A stretch of 5,578 nt of DNA from Christensenella sp. UBA3792. Lineage in GTDB: Bacteria; Bacillota; Clostridia; Christensenellales; CAG-138. Under the pieces are notes generated by a model that made no database searches, was not told the DNA's origin, and saw nothing but the letters and a program-made list of their open reading frames with translations. Every line of letters starts with the position of its first letter. Position 1 is the stretch's first letter. A program made the translations under genes and the position numbers. The stretch is from NCBI GenBank assembly GCA_002369195.1, contig DFEW01000003.1, positions 15,504 to 21,081 on the forward strand, written 5' to 3'. Of the stretch, positions 1 to 5,445 are shown in pieces.

Positions 1-1
1 C

Positions 2-931
2 GGCGGCACCGGCACCGGCGCGGCGGCGGTCATCGCGGAATGCGCGAAGGAACTCGGCATTCTGACCGTCGGCGTCGTGACCAAGCCGTTCACGTTCGAA
101 GGCCGCGTGCGCATGCGCAATGCGGAAGCGGGCATCGCGAACCTCAAGCCCGCGGTCGATACGCTGATCACGATCCCGAACGATAAGCTGATCGCGCTCG
201 TCGGCAAGTCCTCCCTACCCGATGCGCTGCGCGTCGCGGACGATGTGCTCCGTCAGGGCATCCAGGGCATTTCCGACCTGATCGCCGTTCCGGCCATGAT
301 CAACCTCGACTTTGCGGATGTCAAGACGATCATGAAGGAAAAGGGCATGGCGCACATGGGCATCGGCTCCGCGGTCGGCGAAAACCGCGCATCCGAAGCA
401 GCGCGTCAGGCGGTCGAAAGCCCGCTGCTCGAAACCTCGATCAAGGGCGCAAAGGGCATCCTGATGAATATCACAGGCGGCAGCGACCTGTCGCTGCTCG
501 AAGTCAACGAAGCGGCGGGGATCATCGCAGAGAATGCGGATCCCGAAGCGAACATCATCTTCGGTGCGGACATCGACGAGAGCATGGGCGATGCGCTTCG
601 CATCACCGTCATTGCAACCGGCTTCGATCGTACGGAAACCGAGAAGCCGAACGACCTGCAGATGGGCGGCAGCGCGCCGAGACGCAGCTTCGTCGACAAC
701 CGTCCGTTCGGCACGCCGATGAATCAGACCGCGCCGGTCTCCGCGCAGAACGCGTTCTCCGCAAGAACGTATGCGGACCCGATCGAGAAGCCCGATCCGG
801 TCATGAACGTGCCGGAGCGCAAGCCCGAACCGCAGCAGCCGCTGTACCGCGACCCGTCCGAGAACCTGCGCAAGGATTACAACGAGCGTCCGTCGAACAA
901 GCTCGACATCCCTGCGTTCCTGCGCAAATAA
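2..931 (+). CDS. ftsZ: Cell division protein FtsZ (5' truncated by window edge)
   Basis: Tubulin-like GTPase that polymerises into the cytoplasmic Z ring at the division site. The open frame runs in from before the window, and 309 residues are visible. They begin at the tubulin signature GGTGTGAA (bases 2-25), which binds GTP phosphates and lies about 100 residues into a typical FtsZ, so roughly the first quarter is missing. The GTPase-activating T7 (synergy) loop is intact as NLDFADVK (302-325), with both aspartates. Around residue 200 of the visible part (RTETEKPND onward), the fold gives way to a Pro-, Arg- and Asn-rich linker of about 80 residues, typical of the disordered C-terminal linker. 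The protein ends in DIPAFLRK (905-928), the conserved peptide that binds FtsA, SepF, EzrA or ZipA-type partners. The GTG at 77 is an internal Val codon, not a start. Identification is secure. Expression ends at the hairpin just downstream. Confidence 0.98.
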   Translation, partial: GGTGTGAAAVIAECAKELGILTVGVVTKPFTFEGRVRMRNAEAGIANLKPAVDTLITIPNDKLIALVGKSSLPDALRVADDVLRQGIQGISDLIAVPAMINLDFADVKTIMKEKGMAHMGIGSAVGENRASEAARQAVESPLLETSIKGAKGILMNITGGSDLSLLEVNEAAGIIAENADPEANIIFGADIDESMGDALRITVIATGFDRTETEKPNDLQMGGSAPRRSFVDNRPFGTPMNQTAPVSAQNAFSARTYADPIEKPDPVMNVPERKPEPQQPLYRDPSENLRKDYNERPSNKLDIPAFLRK

Positions 932-940
932 CAAACAAAC

Positions 941-980
941 GGGCAGATGAAGCGATTCATCTGCCCTCTTTCTATCCTTT
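941..980. terminator. Bidirectional intrinsic terminator between ftsZ and comEC
   Basis: A perfect 11-bp stem pairs 941-951 (GGGCAGATGAA) with 956-966 (TTCATCTGCCC) around a GCGA loop (952-955), which fits the stable GNRA tetraloop class. On the plus strand it is followed by the T-rich run TCTTTCTATCCTTTT, giving a terminator 9 nt after the ftsZ stop. Read on the minus strand, the same hairpin lies about 22 nt beyond the comEC stop and is followed by GTTTGTTTGTT, so it can also end comEC transcripts. The convergent gene order makes this dual use plausible. Dual activity is inferred from structure only. Confidence 0.9.
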
Positions 981-988
981 TGCCACCG

Positions 989-2164
989 CTAAATTGCAAA
1001 CCACAGCACGATAGACGCGATCAGAACCGCAAAGCCGATCCACGGGACGCGCCTGCGATTGGCAAGATTCAAAGGCGAACAAAGCAGCAGCGCAGCAAAG
1101 TACAGCGCAATCGCGAACGGATGCGGGCGCGGCAGACGCAGCACCGGCACATCGAGACGAACGGTTACCTGCGTAAGGAATTCCATCGCCCCGTACGCCG
1201 GAAGGGACAAAACCTTCGCGATATGCGGCGCAAAGCCGTACAGGAACACCGCAAAGAAGCCGCACACGAGTATGATCGGCATCGTCGGGATCAGCAGGAT
1301 CGACAGCGGGATCGATACCCACGCGACCGAACCGAAATAATATGCCTGCAGCGGCAGCAGTCCGAGCGACGCTGCGGCGGCGCTCGTCAGCGCCCTCACG
1401 ATCGCGGAATTGCCGAACCGTTTGAACGGCTTGCGGAACGCTTTTGCGAGCAGCACCATGCCGCCCGCCGCCGCAAACGACATCTGAAAACCGGCGGTGG
1501 AAACACTGTACGGATCGAGCAGAAGCGTACAGACCATCGCGAAGCACAGCACGGATGCGCGATCGACCTGTCTGTCGCGAAGGCGGCACAGCCGAACGCC
1601 GAGCAGCATGAACACCGCGCGCAGTACGGATGCGGAAAAACCGGTTACAGCGCACAGAAACACGCAGAACAGCGCCTCCGCCGCAAGCGTAAGCCAGCGG
1701 ATGGACGAGCGCACGATGCGCGAGAACGCGCCGACCAGCAGCGTCACGTGCAGACCGGACACGGCGAACATATGCAGCAGGCCGCTTTGCGCATACTGCG
1801 CGGTCAGCGCCGAATCCATCATGCTGCGGTCTCCGAGCAGGATCCCCCTCGCCTCCGCCGCGCGGTCCGAAAAGAGCGCGTCCGCATTCAGACAGAGCTG
1901 TTCGCGAAGGGTCGTCACAAAGCGGATCGGCGGCATCTGCGCCGGCAGCAGAACGGCGCGCACGAGCACGAAAAACAGCACCGCCGGCAGCAGGAAAAAA
2001 GCGCTGCGGCGCTTGAACAAAAACACGGAAACCGGAATCAGCGCCGCGCAGAGCGCGAGCAGCAGCCAATCCGGCACGAGCAAAGCAAGCACCGACGCCA
2101 TGACCGCGCCGAGCGCCGCGCCCGCCATCGGACGGCTGTGCAGTTGGATTCCGATCCGTTCCAT
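989..2164 (-). CDS. comEC: Short ComEC/Rec2-type competence membrane protein (competence domain only)
   Basis: Polytopic membrane protein of the ComEC/Rec2 family, whose members form the channel that carries single-stranded DNA into the cytoplasm during natural transformation. Family hallmarks of the Competence domain (PF03772) are visible: GDRS (residues 111-114), HMFAVSGLHV (131-140), GFSASVLRA (175-183) and GFQMSFAAAGG (225-235). Two or three hydrophobic helices lie at residues 14-74, and many more follow to the C-terminus, which ends in a last helix at about 374-391. At 391 aa it is about half the usual 700-800 aa. The OB-fold segment (DUF4131) normally between the first helices and the pre-channel LRE helix is missing (about residue 76), and there is no C-terminal metallo-beta-lactamase domain before the stop and terminator. 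No ribosome binding site precedes the ATG; a promoter -10 lies 6 nt upstream, suggesting a leaderless message. The gene stands alone, divergent from the sirtuin. The family call is firm; a DNA-uptake role for so short a form is inference. Confidence 0.88.
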   Translation of the reverse strand: MERIGIQLHSRPMAGAALGAVMASVLALLVPDWLLLALCAALIPVSVFLFKRRSAFFLLPAVLFFVLVRAVLLPAQMPPIRFVTTLREQLCLNADALFSDRAAEARGILLGDRSMMDSALTAQYAQSGLLHMFAVSGLHVTLLVGAFSRIVRSSIRWLTLAAEALFCVFLCAVTGFSASVLRAVFMLLGVRLCRLRDRQVDRASVLCFAMVCTLLLDPYSVSTAGFQMSFAAAGGMVLLAKAFRKPFKRFGNSAIVRALTSAAAASLGLLPLQAYYFGSVAWVSIPLSILLIPTMPIILVCGFFAVFLYGFAPHIAKVLSLPAYGAMEFLTQVTVRLDVPVLRLPRPHPFAIALYFAALLLCSPLNLANRRRVPWIGFAVLIASIVLWFAI

Positions 2165-2170
2165 GAAAAC

Positions 2171-2199
2171 AGTATACCAACATTTTACAGAAAGCGCAA
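2171..2199 (-). promoter_or_regulatory. Extended -10 promoter for comEC, close to the start codon
   Basis: On the minus strand the sequence TTGGTATACT gives a -10 box TATACT (2176-2171, 5 of 6 to consensus) preceded by an extended TGn element (2179-2177). The -35 position 17 bp upstream reads TTGCGC (2199-2194), matching only the TTG part, as is common where an extended -10 compensates. Only six bases separate the -10 from the comEC ATG (2164), so the predicted start of transcription falls on or right beside the A of the ATG. This would give a leaderless mRNA and fits the absence of a Shine-Dalgarno sequence. A start further downstream in the gene cannot be excluded. Confidence 0.55.
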
Positions 2200-2211
2200 C
2201 GATACATCGTT
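2198..2211. promoter_or_regulatory. 14-bp palindrome, possible operator
   Basis: AACGAT-AC-ATCGTT is a perfect inverted repeat with 6-bp arms and a 2-bp centre. It lies in the 67-bp divergent region between comEC and the sirtuin gene, touches the comEC -35 position, and ends 7 bp before the sirtuin ribosome binding site. Placement and symmetry fit a dimeric repressor or activator site that could act on both genes. No regulator is encoded in the window and the motif matches no operator I can name, so this is a structural observation. As RNA in the sirtuin leader it would make only a weak hairpin with an impossible 2-nt loop. Confidence 0.35.
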
Positions 2212-2231
2212 ACTATTTGAGGAGGCAAACT

Positions 2232-2948
2232 ATGAATGCATTGAAGCATCTGATCGAGCAGTCGAAGAAGATCGTCTTTTTGGGCGGTGCGGGACTGAGC
2301 ACCGAAAGCGGCATTCCCGATTTCCGTTCGAGCGACGGCGTATTCAAGGCGGTGAAGGCGTACGGCGTGCCGCCGGAAACGCTGCTGTCGATCGACTTTT
2401 TCGAGGATTATCCGGAGATCTTCTACGATTATTATAAGAAGTTTCTGATCTATCCGGACGCGAAGCCGAACAAGGCGCATCTGGCGCTTGCGAAGTTAGA
2501 ACAGGACGGCAAGCTCAATGCGATCGTAACGCAGAACATCGACGGACTGCATCAGGCGGCAGGCAGCAAGCATGTATGCGAACTGCACGGAAGCATTTAC
2601 CGCAACCACTGCACCAAGTGCCGCCGGTTCTATTCGCTCGAACAGATCATGCGCATGCAGGGCGTGCCGACCTGCGAATGCGGCGGGATCATCAAGCCCG
2701 ACGTCGTGCTGTACGGCGAAGGACTCGACAATTCGGTCGTGACCGATGCGATTCGCGCGATCCGCGAGGCGGACACGATGATCGTCGGCGGAACGTCGCT
2801 TGCGGTGTATCCGGCGGCCGGACTGATCGATTATTTCCGCGGCGACAACCTGATCGTGATCAATCTGTCCCCCACGCCGCGCGACCGCGAGGCGACGATC
2901 TGCGTGCATGAGAAAATCGGCGAGGCGCTTTCGTTCATTTTGGATTGA
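2232..2948 (+). CDS. cobB: Sir2-family NAD-dependent protein deacylase (sirtuin)
   Basis: Cytoplasmic enzyme that removes acyl groups from lysines using NAD+, releasing nicotinamide and O-acyl-ADP-ribose. At 238 aa it has normal bacterial length. In order: the NAD-binding GAGLSTESGIPDFRS (19-33), TQNIDGLHQAAGS (100-112), the catalytic His in ELHGS (H119), a structural zinc site with C127, C130, C148 and C150, KPDVVLYGE (155-163), and the Rossmann-fold GGTSLAVYPAAG followed by LIVINLSPTPRD near the C-terminus. The second zinc pair is CxC rather than the more usual CxxC. The Tyr/Arg acyl-specificity pair of SIRT5-like desuccinylases is not seen, so a class-U-like deacetylase is the best guess. 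The start is fixed by a strong GAGGAGG (2219-2225) six bases before the ATG; the frame stays open upstream to about 1497 only because it lies antisense to comEC. No clear promoter or terminator of its own was seen. The -35 of the next operon overlaps its stop codon. Confidence 0.96.
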   Translation: MNALKHLIEQSKKIVFLGGAGLSTESGIPDFRSSDGVFKAVKAYGVPPETLLSIDFFEDYPEIFYDYYKKFLIYPDAKPNKAHLALAKLEQDGKLNAIVTQNIDGLHQAAGSKHVCELHGSIYRNHCTKCRRFYSLEQIMRMQGVPTCECGGIIKPDVVLYGEGLDNSVVTDAIRAIREADTMIVGGTSLAVYPAAGLIDYFRGDNLIVINLSPTPRDREATICVHEKIGEALSFILD

Positions 2949-2972
2949 CTTTCCGAAATTGCGCGCTATAAT
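2945..2972 (+). promoter_or_regulatory. Strong sigma70/sigmaA promoter for the PII-like/antiporter operon
   Basis: TTGACT (2945-2950, 5 of 6 to consensus) and a perfect TATAAT (2967-2972) are separated by 16 bp. The -35 begins one base before the sirtuin TGA stop (2946-2948), so the promoter is embedded at the end of that gene. Transcription should begin near 2979-2980, giving a leader of about 28 nt that carries AAAGGAG (2994-3000) seven bases before the ATG at 3008. A short GGGA-GTTA-TCCC hairpin (2981-2992) sits at the 5' end of this leader. The TTG at 2975 lies upstream of the predicted transcript start, which rules it out as the start codon. Confidence 0.85.
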
Positions 2973-3007
2973 GGTTGGATGGGAGTTATCCCGAAAGGAG
3001 TCTATCC

Positions 3008-3340
3008 ATGCAACTGCTGGTAATCACAATCGACAAATGCGACGAATTCCTGAACACGCTCGAAGGACTTCGCGCACACGGCATGAACGGCATCGTGTTT
3101 GACAGCACGAGCTTGAAGCATGCACTTTTAGAGAGCGACATCAACGCCGCGCCGATCTTCGCAGGCGTTTCCAAGCTGGTGCGGTCCGAGTTTGAGCCGA
3201 GCCACACCGCGTTTCTGCTTTTGAACGACGATCAGATCGAACACGCAAAGCGCGTTGTTCGCCGCAATACAAACGGGCTGGGCAAAAAGGGCGTCATGTT
3301 CACGATCCCGATCAGCTCTTTTGAGGGAATCGAGGAATAA
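3008..3340 (+). CDS. Small PII-like protein upstream of a cation:proton antiporter
   Basis: A 110-aa soluble protein with no membrane segment or signal peptide. I recognise no named family with certainty, but the predicted order of elements fits the PII/CutA-like beta-alpha-beta-beta-alpha-beta fold: strand QLLVITI (2-8), helix CDEFLNTLEGLRAHG (11-25), strand GIVFDSTS (28-35), a loop of about 25 residues where PII proteins carry the T-loop (41-65), strand HTAFLLLN (66-73), helix DQIEHAKRVVRR (75-86), and NGLGKKGVMFTIPI (89-102), which resembles the PII B-loop and following strand. There is no tyrosine anywhere, so the classical uridylylation site is absent. The start is set by AAAGGAG (2994-3000) and the promoter position. 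The gene lies 3 nt before the antiporter and contains that gene's ribosome binding site, implying coupled translation. By analogy with GlnK-AmtB and SbtB-SbtA, a nucleotide-responsive regulator of the antiporter is a reasonable inference. It could be another small ferredoxin-like-fold protein. Confidence 0.75.
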   Translation: MQLLVITIDKCDEFLNTLEGLRAHGMNGIVFDSTSLKHALLESDINAAPIFAGVSKLVRSEFEPSHTAFLLLNDDQIEHAKRVVRRNTNGLGKKGVMFTIPISSFEGIEE

Positions 3341-3343
3341 GCC

Positions 3344-4603
3344 ATGCCCACTCTGTCTGCGCTTTTGGCGCTGGGGCTCGCCATGATCGGCGGCCTTGCT
3401 ATGTCGCGCCTTATGAAACTGCTGCACCTGCCCAACGTGACCGGCTATCTGTTCGCCGGTCTGCTGATCGGTCCTTATTTATTGCCCCTGATCTTCGGAA
3501 AGGGCGTCTGTCTGCTCACCGAGGACGCGGTGCAGTCCCTTGCGCCGATCACCGACATTGCGCTCGGTTTTATCGCGTTTTCGATCGGCGGCGAGTTTAA
3601 GCTCTCGTACATCAAGAAGCTCGGCGTGCGCATCATCGTCATCACGCTGGTGCAGGCGATCACGACCGTTCTGTTCGTAATCGCCTCCCTGCTTCTGATT
3701 CCGAACGCGAGCGATACGCACCGCATTGCGATGGCGCTGCTGCTCGGCGCGATCGCCGCTGCGACGGCACCCGCCGCGACTCTGATGGTCGTTCGCCAGT
3801 ATCGGGCGAAGGGTCCGGTCACCGACACGCTTCTGCCGGTCGTCGCATTCGACGATGCGGTCGGTCTGATGATCTTCTCGGTCTGCTTCTCGCTTGCAAA
3901 GTCGCTGTCCACCGGCGCGGCGATCACGTTCTCCGAAGCCGTCTTAAAACCGCTTCTCGAAATCGTGCTCTCCGTTGCGATCGGCGCGGCGCTCGGCGCG
4001 ATCCTTACGCTTTGCATGCGCTTCTTCCATTCGCGGGCGAACCGCCTTTGCCTGATGATCACCGCGGTCGTTCTCGGTGTGGCGTTCTCCGACCTGCTGG
4101 ACCTCAGCTCGCTACTGGTGTGCATGATGATCGGCGCGCTGTTTGCGAACCTTCGCCGCGACGCGATCGAGATTCTCGACGGCACCGAGCAATGGACGCC
4201 GCCGCTGTTCATGCTCTTCTTCGTACTTTCGGGCGCGGAGCTGGACCTGACGATCCTGCCGATCGTCGGCGTGATGGGCGTCGTCTACCTCGCCGCCCGT
4301 TCGCTCGGCAAGTACTTCGGCGCGTTCTTCGGCGCGATGCTTTCGAAGTCGGAGCGCACGGTGCGCAACTATCTCGGCATTACGCTGCTGCCGCAGGCGG
4401 GCGTTGCGATCGGTATGGCGCAGAGCGTCGCCGTCAATCCCGAGCTGCACGCGGCGGGCATTTCGAGCCAAATCGTCGCGATCGTGCTGTTTGCGACGCT
4501 GGTCTATGAACTGGTCGGTCCGGTACTGACCAAGATCGCGCTGACCAAGGCGGGCGAGATTCCCGCTTCTTCCAAGAAAAACAAAGGCGTCACAAAGGCG
4601 TGA
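3344..4603 (+). CDS. CPA2-type cation:proton antiporter (Na+/H+ exchanger family)
   Basis: A 419-aa integral membrane protein with about 12-13 hydrophobic segments covering residues 5-400 and a short charged cytoplasmic tail (SSKKNKGVTKA). It matches the Na_H_Exchanger family (PF00999), which swaps Na+ or K+ for H+ across the cytoplasmic membrane. Visible family features are HLPNVTGYLFAGLLIGP (29-44), FIAFSIGGEF (77-85), the TAPAAT stretch (141-146) at the expected broken-helix position, and an aspartate pair in AFDDAVG (D170, D171) at the ion-binding position. A DD pair is typical of electrogenic NapA/NhaA-like exchangers, whereas KefC-type K+ systems usually carry QD. RSLGK (K323) fits the conserved helix-10 lysine. 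No C-terminal RCK/TrkA-N (KTN) domain is present, so regulation must come from elsewhere, plausibly the upstream PII-like protein. GAGGA (3332-3336), seven bases before the ATG, lies inside the preceding gene. Family is firm; the ion, Na+ or K+, is not decided by sequence. Confidence 0.92.
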   Translation: MPTLSALLALGLAMIGGLAMSRLMKLLHLPNVTGYLFAGLLIGPYLLPLIFGKGVCLLTEDAVQSLAPITDIALGFIAFSIGGEFKLSYIKKLGVRIIVITLVQAITTVLFVIASLLLIPNASDTHRIAMALLLGAIAAATAPAATLMVVRQYRAKGPVTDTLLPVVAFDDAVGLMIFSVCFSLAKSLSTGAAITFSEAVLKPLLEIVLSVAIGAALGAILTLCMRFFHSRANRLCLMITAVVLGVAFSDLLDLSSLLVCMMIGALFANLRRDAIEILDGTEQWTPPLFMLFFVLSGAELDLTILPIVGVMGVVYLAARSLGKYFGAFFGAMLSKSERTVRNYLGITLLPQAGVAIGMAQSVAVNPELHAAGISSQIVAIVLFATLVYELVGPVLTKIALTKAGEIPASSKKNKGVTKA

Positions 4604-4606
4604 CGC
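4587..4606 (+). promoter_or_regulatory. Intercistronic hairpin over the antiporter stop codon
   Basis: A perfect 7-bp stem, GCGTCAC (4587-4593) with GTGACGC (4600-4606), closes a 6-nt loop AAAGGC. The antiporter TGA stop (4601-4603) is in the 3' arm, and the ribosome binding site AAGGA (4610-4614) of the next gene follows four bases later. No T tract follows, so it is not an intrinsic terminator. It could protect mRNA ends or set the relative output of the antiporter and the Mrp ATPase. It may also be fortuitous in GC-rich DNA. Confidence 0.4.
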
Positions 4607-4623
4607 GGAAAGGAACATAACCC

Positions 4624-5445
4624 ATGAGCGATTGTACCCATGATTGCAGCACCTGCTCGGAGTCCTGCGCGGAGCGTCAGGAAACCGACTTCCGTGCAAA
4701 GCCCCACGCGCTTTCCTCCGTCAAGAAGGTCATCGCCGTGCTGTCCGGCAAGGGCGGCGTCGGCAAGTCCCTCGTGACTTCGCTTCTTGCGGTCAACGCG
4801 ATGCGCAACGGCGATCACACCGCGATCCTTGACGCCGACATCACCGGCCCGTCGATTCCCAACGCGTTCGGCGTGCACGAGAAGGCGACCGGCAACGAGC
4901 TCGGCATCTTCCCCTCCCGCTCGAAGCTCGGCATCGATCTGATGTCGATCAATCTGCTGCTTGAGAACGAGACCGATCCGGTCATCTGGCGCGGACCGAT
5001 CATCGCGGGAACCGTCAAGCAGTTCTGGACCGACGTGATCTGGAAGGACGTCGACATCATGTTCATCGACATGCCTCCGGGAACCGGCGACGTGCCGCTG
5101 ACCGTATTCCAGTCCCTGCCGATCGACGGCGTCGTCGTCGTGACCTCCCCGCAGGAGCTCGTCGGCATGGTCGTGCAGAAGGCGGTCAATATGGCGAACA
5201 TGATGCACATTCCCGTGCTCGGCGTCGTCGAGAACTACAGCTACTTCGAGTGCCCCGACTGCGGCAAGCGCCACAACCTGTTCGGCGACAGCCACATCGA
5301 AACGGTCGCGCAGGAGAACGGCATCGACACCGTCTGCCGCATCCCGATCAATCCGAAGCTCGCCGCCGCGTGCGACGCGGGTCTCATCGAGCTGTACGAG
5401 GGCGACTGGCTTGACGCGCTGACGAGAAAGATCGAATCGCTATGA
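4624..5445 (+). CDS. mrp: Mrp/NBP35-family iron-sulfur cluster carrier ATPase
   Basis: Cytoplasmic P-loop ATPase of the Mrp/NBP35/ApbC group, which holds a [4Fe-4S] cluster between two subunits and passes it to target apoproteins. The 273-aa sequence shows the deviant Walker A SGKGGVGKS (41-49, with signature K43 and K48), the switch region LDADITGPSIP (69-79), the Walker B-like IDMPPGTGDV (148-157), SPQELVG (175-181), and the bridging-cluster CxxC in YFECPDCG (C210, C213). An N-terminal cluster of four cysteines, C4, C8, C11 and C15, precedes the ATPase domain. Such extensions occur in Firmicute Mrp and, with other spacing, in eukaryotic NBP35, where they bind a second [4Fe-4S] cluster. The ATG is preceded by AAGGA (4610-4614) nine bases upstream, and the gene follows the antiporter by 20 nt. 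It should not be confused with the unrelated Mrp multisubunit Na+/H+ antiporter, despite its neighbour. Its partner apoproteins are unknown; the cysteine-rich product of the next gene is a candidate. Confidence 0.95.
   Translation: MSDCTHDCSTCSESCAERQETDFRAKPHALSSVKKVIAVLSGKGGVGKSLVTSLLAVNAMRNGDHTAILDADITGPSIPNAFGVHEKATGNELGIFPSRSKLGIDLMSINLLLENETDPVIWRGPIIAGTVKQFWTDVIWKDVDIMFIDMPPGTGDVPLTVFQSLPIDGVVVVTSPQELVGMVVQKAVNMANMMHIPVLGVVENYSYFECPDCGKRHNLFGDSHIETVAQENGIDTVCRIPINPKLAAACDAGLIELYEGDWLDALTRKIESL

Noticed and set aside
77..79. GTG at 77 as the start of ftsZ
   Set aside because: Family similarity continues upstream in the same frame to the GGTGTGAA signature at the window edge, so this is an internal Val codon.
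2207..2216. TACTAT as a -10 box for the sirtuin gene
   Set aside because: It has no matching -35, and the transcript would begin inside the ribosome binding site. No convincing sirtuin promoter could be assigned.
1497..2231. Upstream extension of the sirtuin reading frame
   Set aside because: It is a low-complexity Ser/Thr/Arg-rich shadow of comEC. The ATG at 2232 has a strong GAGGAGG and starts exactly where sirtuin similarity begins.
947..2437. 496-codon open frame on the plus strand antisense to comEC
   Set aside because: The translation is an Arg-, Gln- and His-rich string without domains, as expected opposite a GC-rich membrane-protein gene. The minus strand carries clear ComEC motifs.
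972..2480. 502-codon minus-strand open frame overlapping comEC and the sirtuin
   Set aside because: It is a different frame from the one with ComEC motifs, is compositionally odd (Arg and Ala rich), and runs antisense through the sirtuin start.
2975..3007. TTG start 11 codons upstream for the PII-like gene
   Set aside because: It lies 2 bp after the -10 box, upstream of the predicted transcription start, and has no ribosome binding site. The ATG at 3008 has AAAGGAG at ideal spacing.
4587..4606. Intercistronic hairpin as a Rho-independent terminator
   Set aside because: It is followed by GGAAAGGAAC, not a T tract, and by the ribosome binding site of the next gene.
4504..5295. 263-codon minus-strand open frame opposite mrp
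   Set aside because: It is a His-, Asp- and Arg-rich antisense shadow with no domains, while the plus strand encodes an unmistakable P-loop ATPase.
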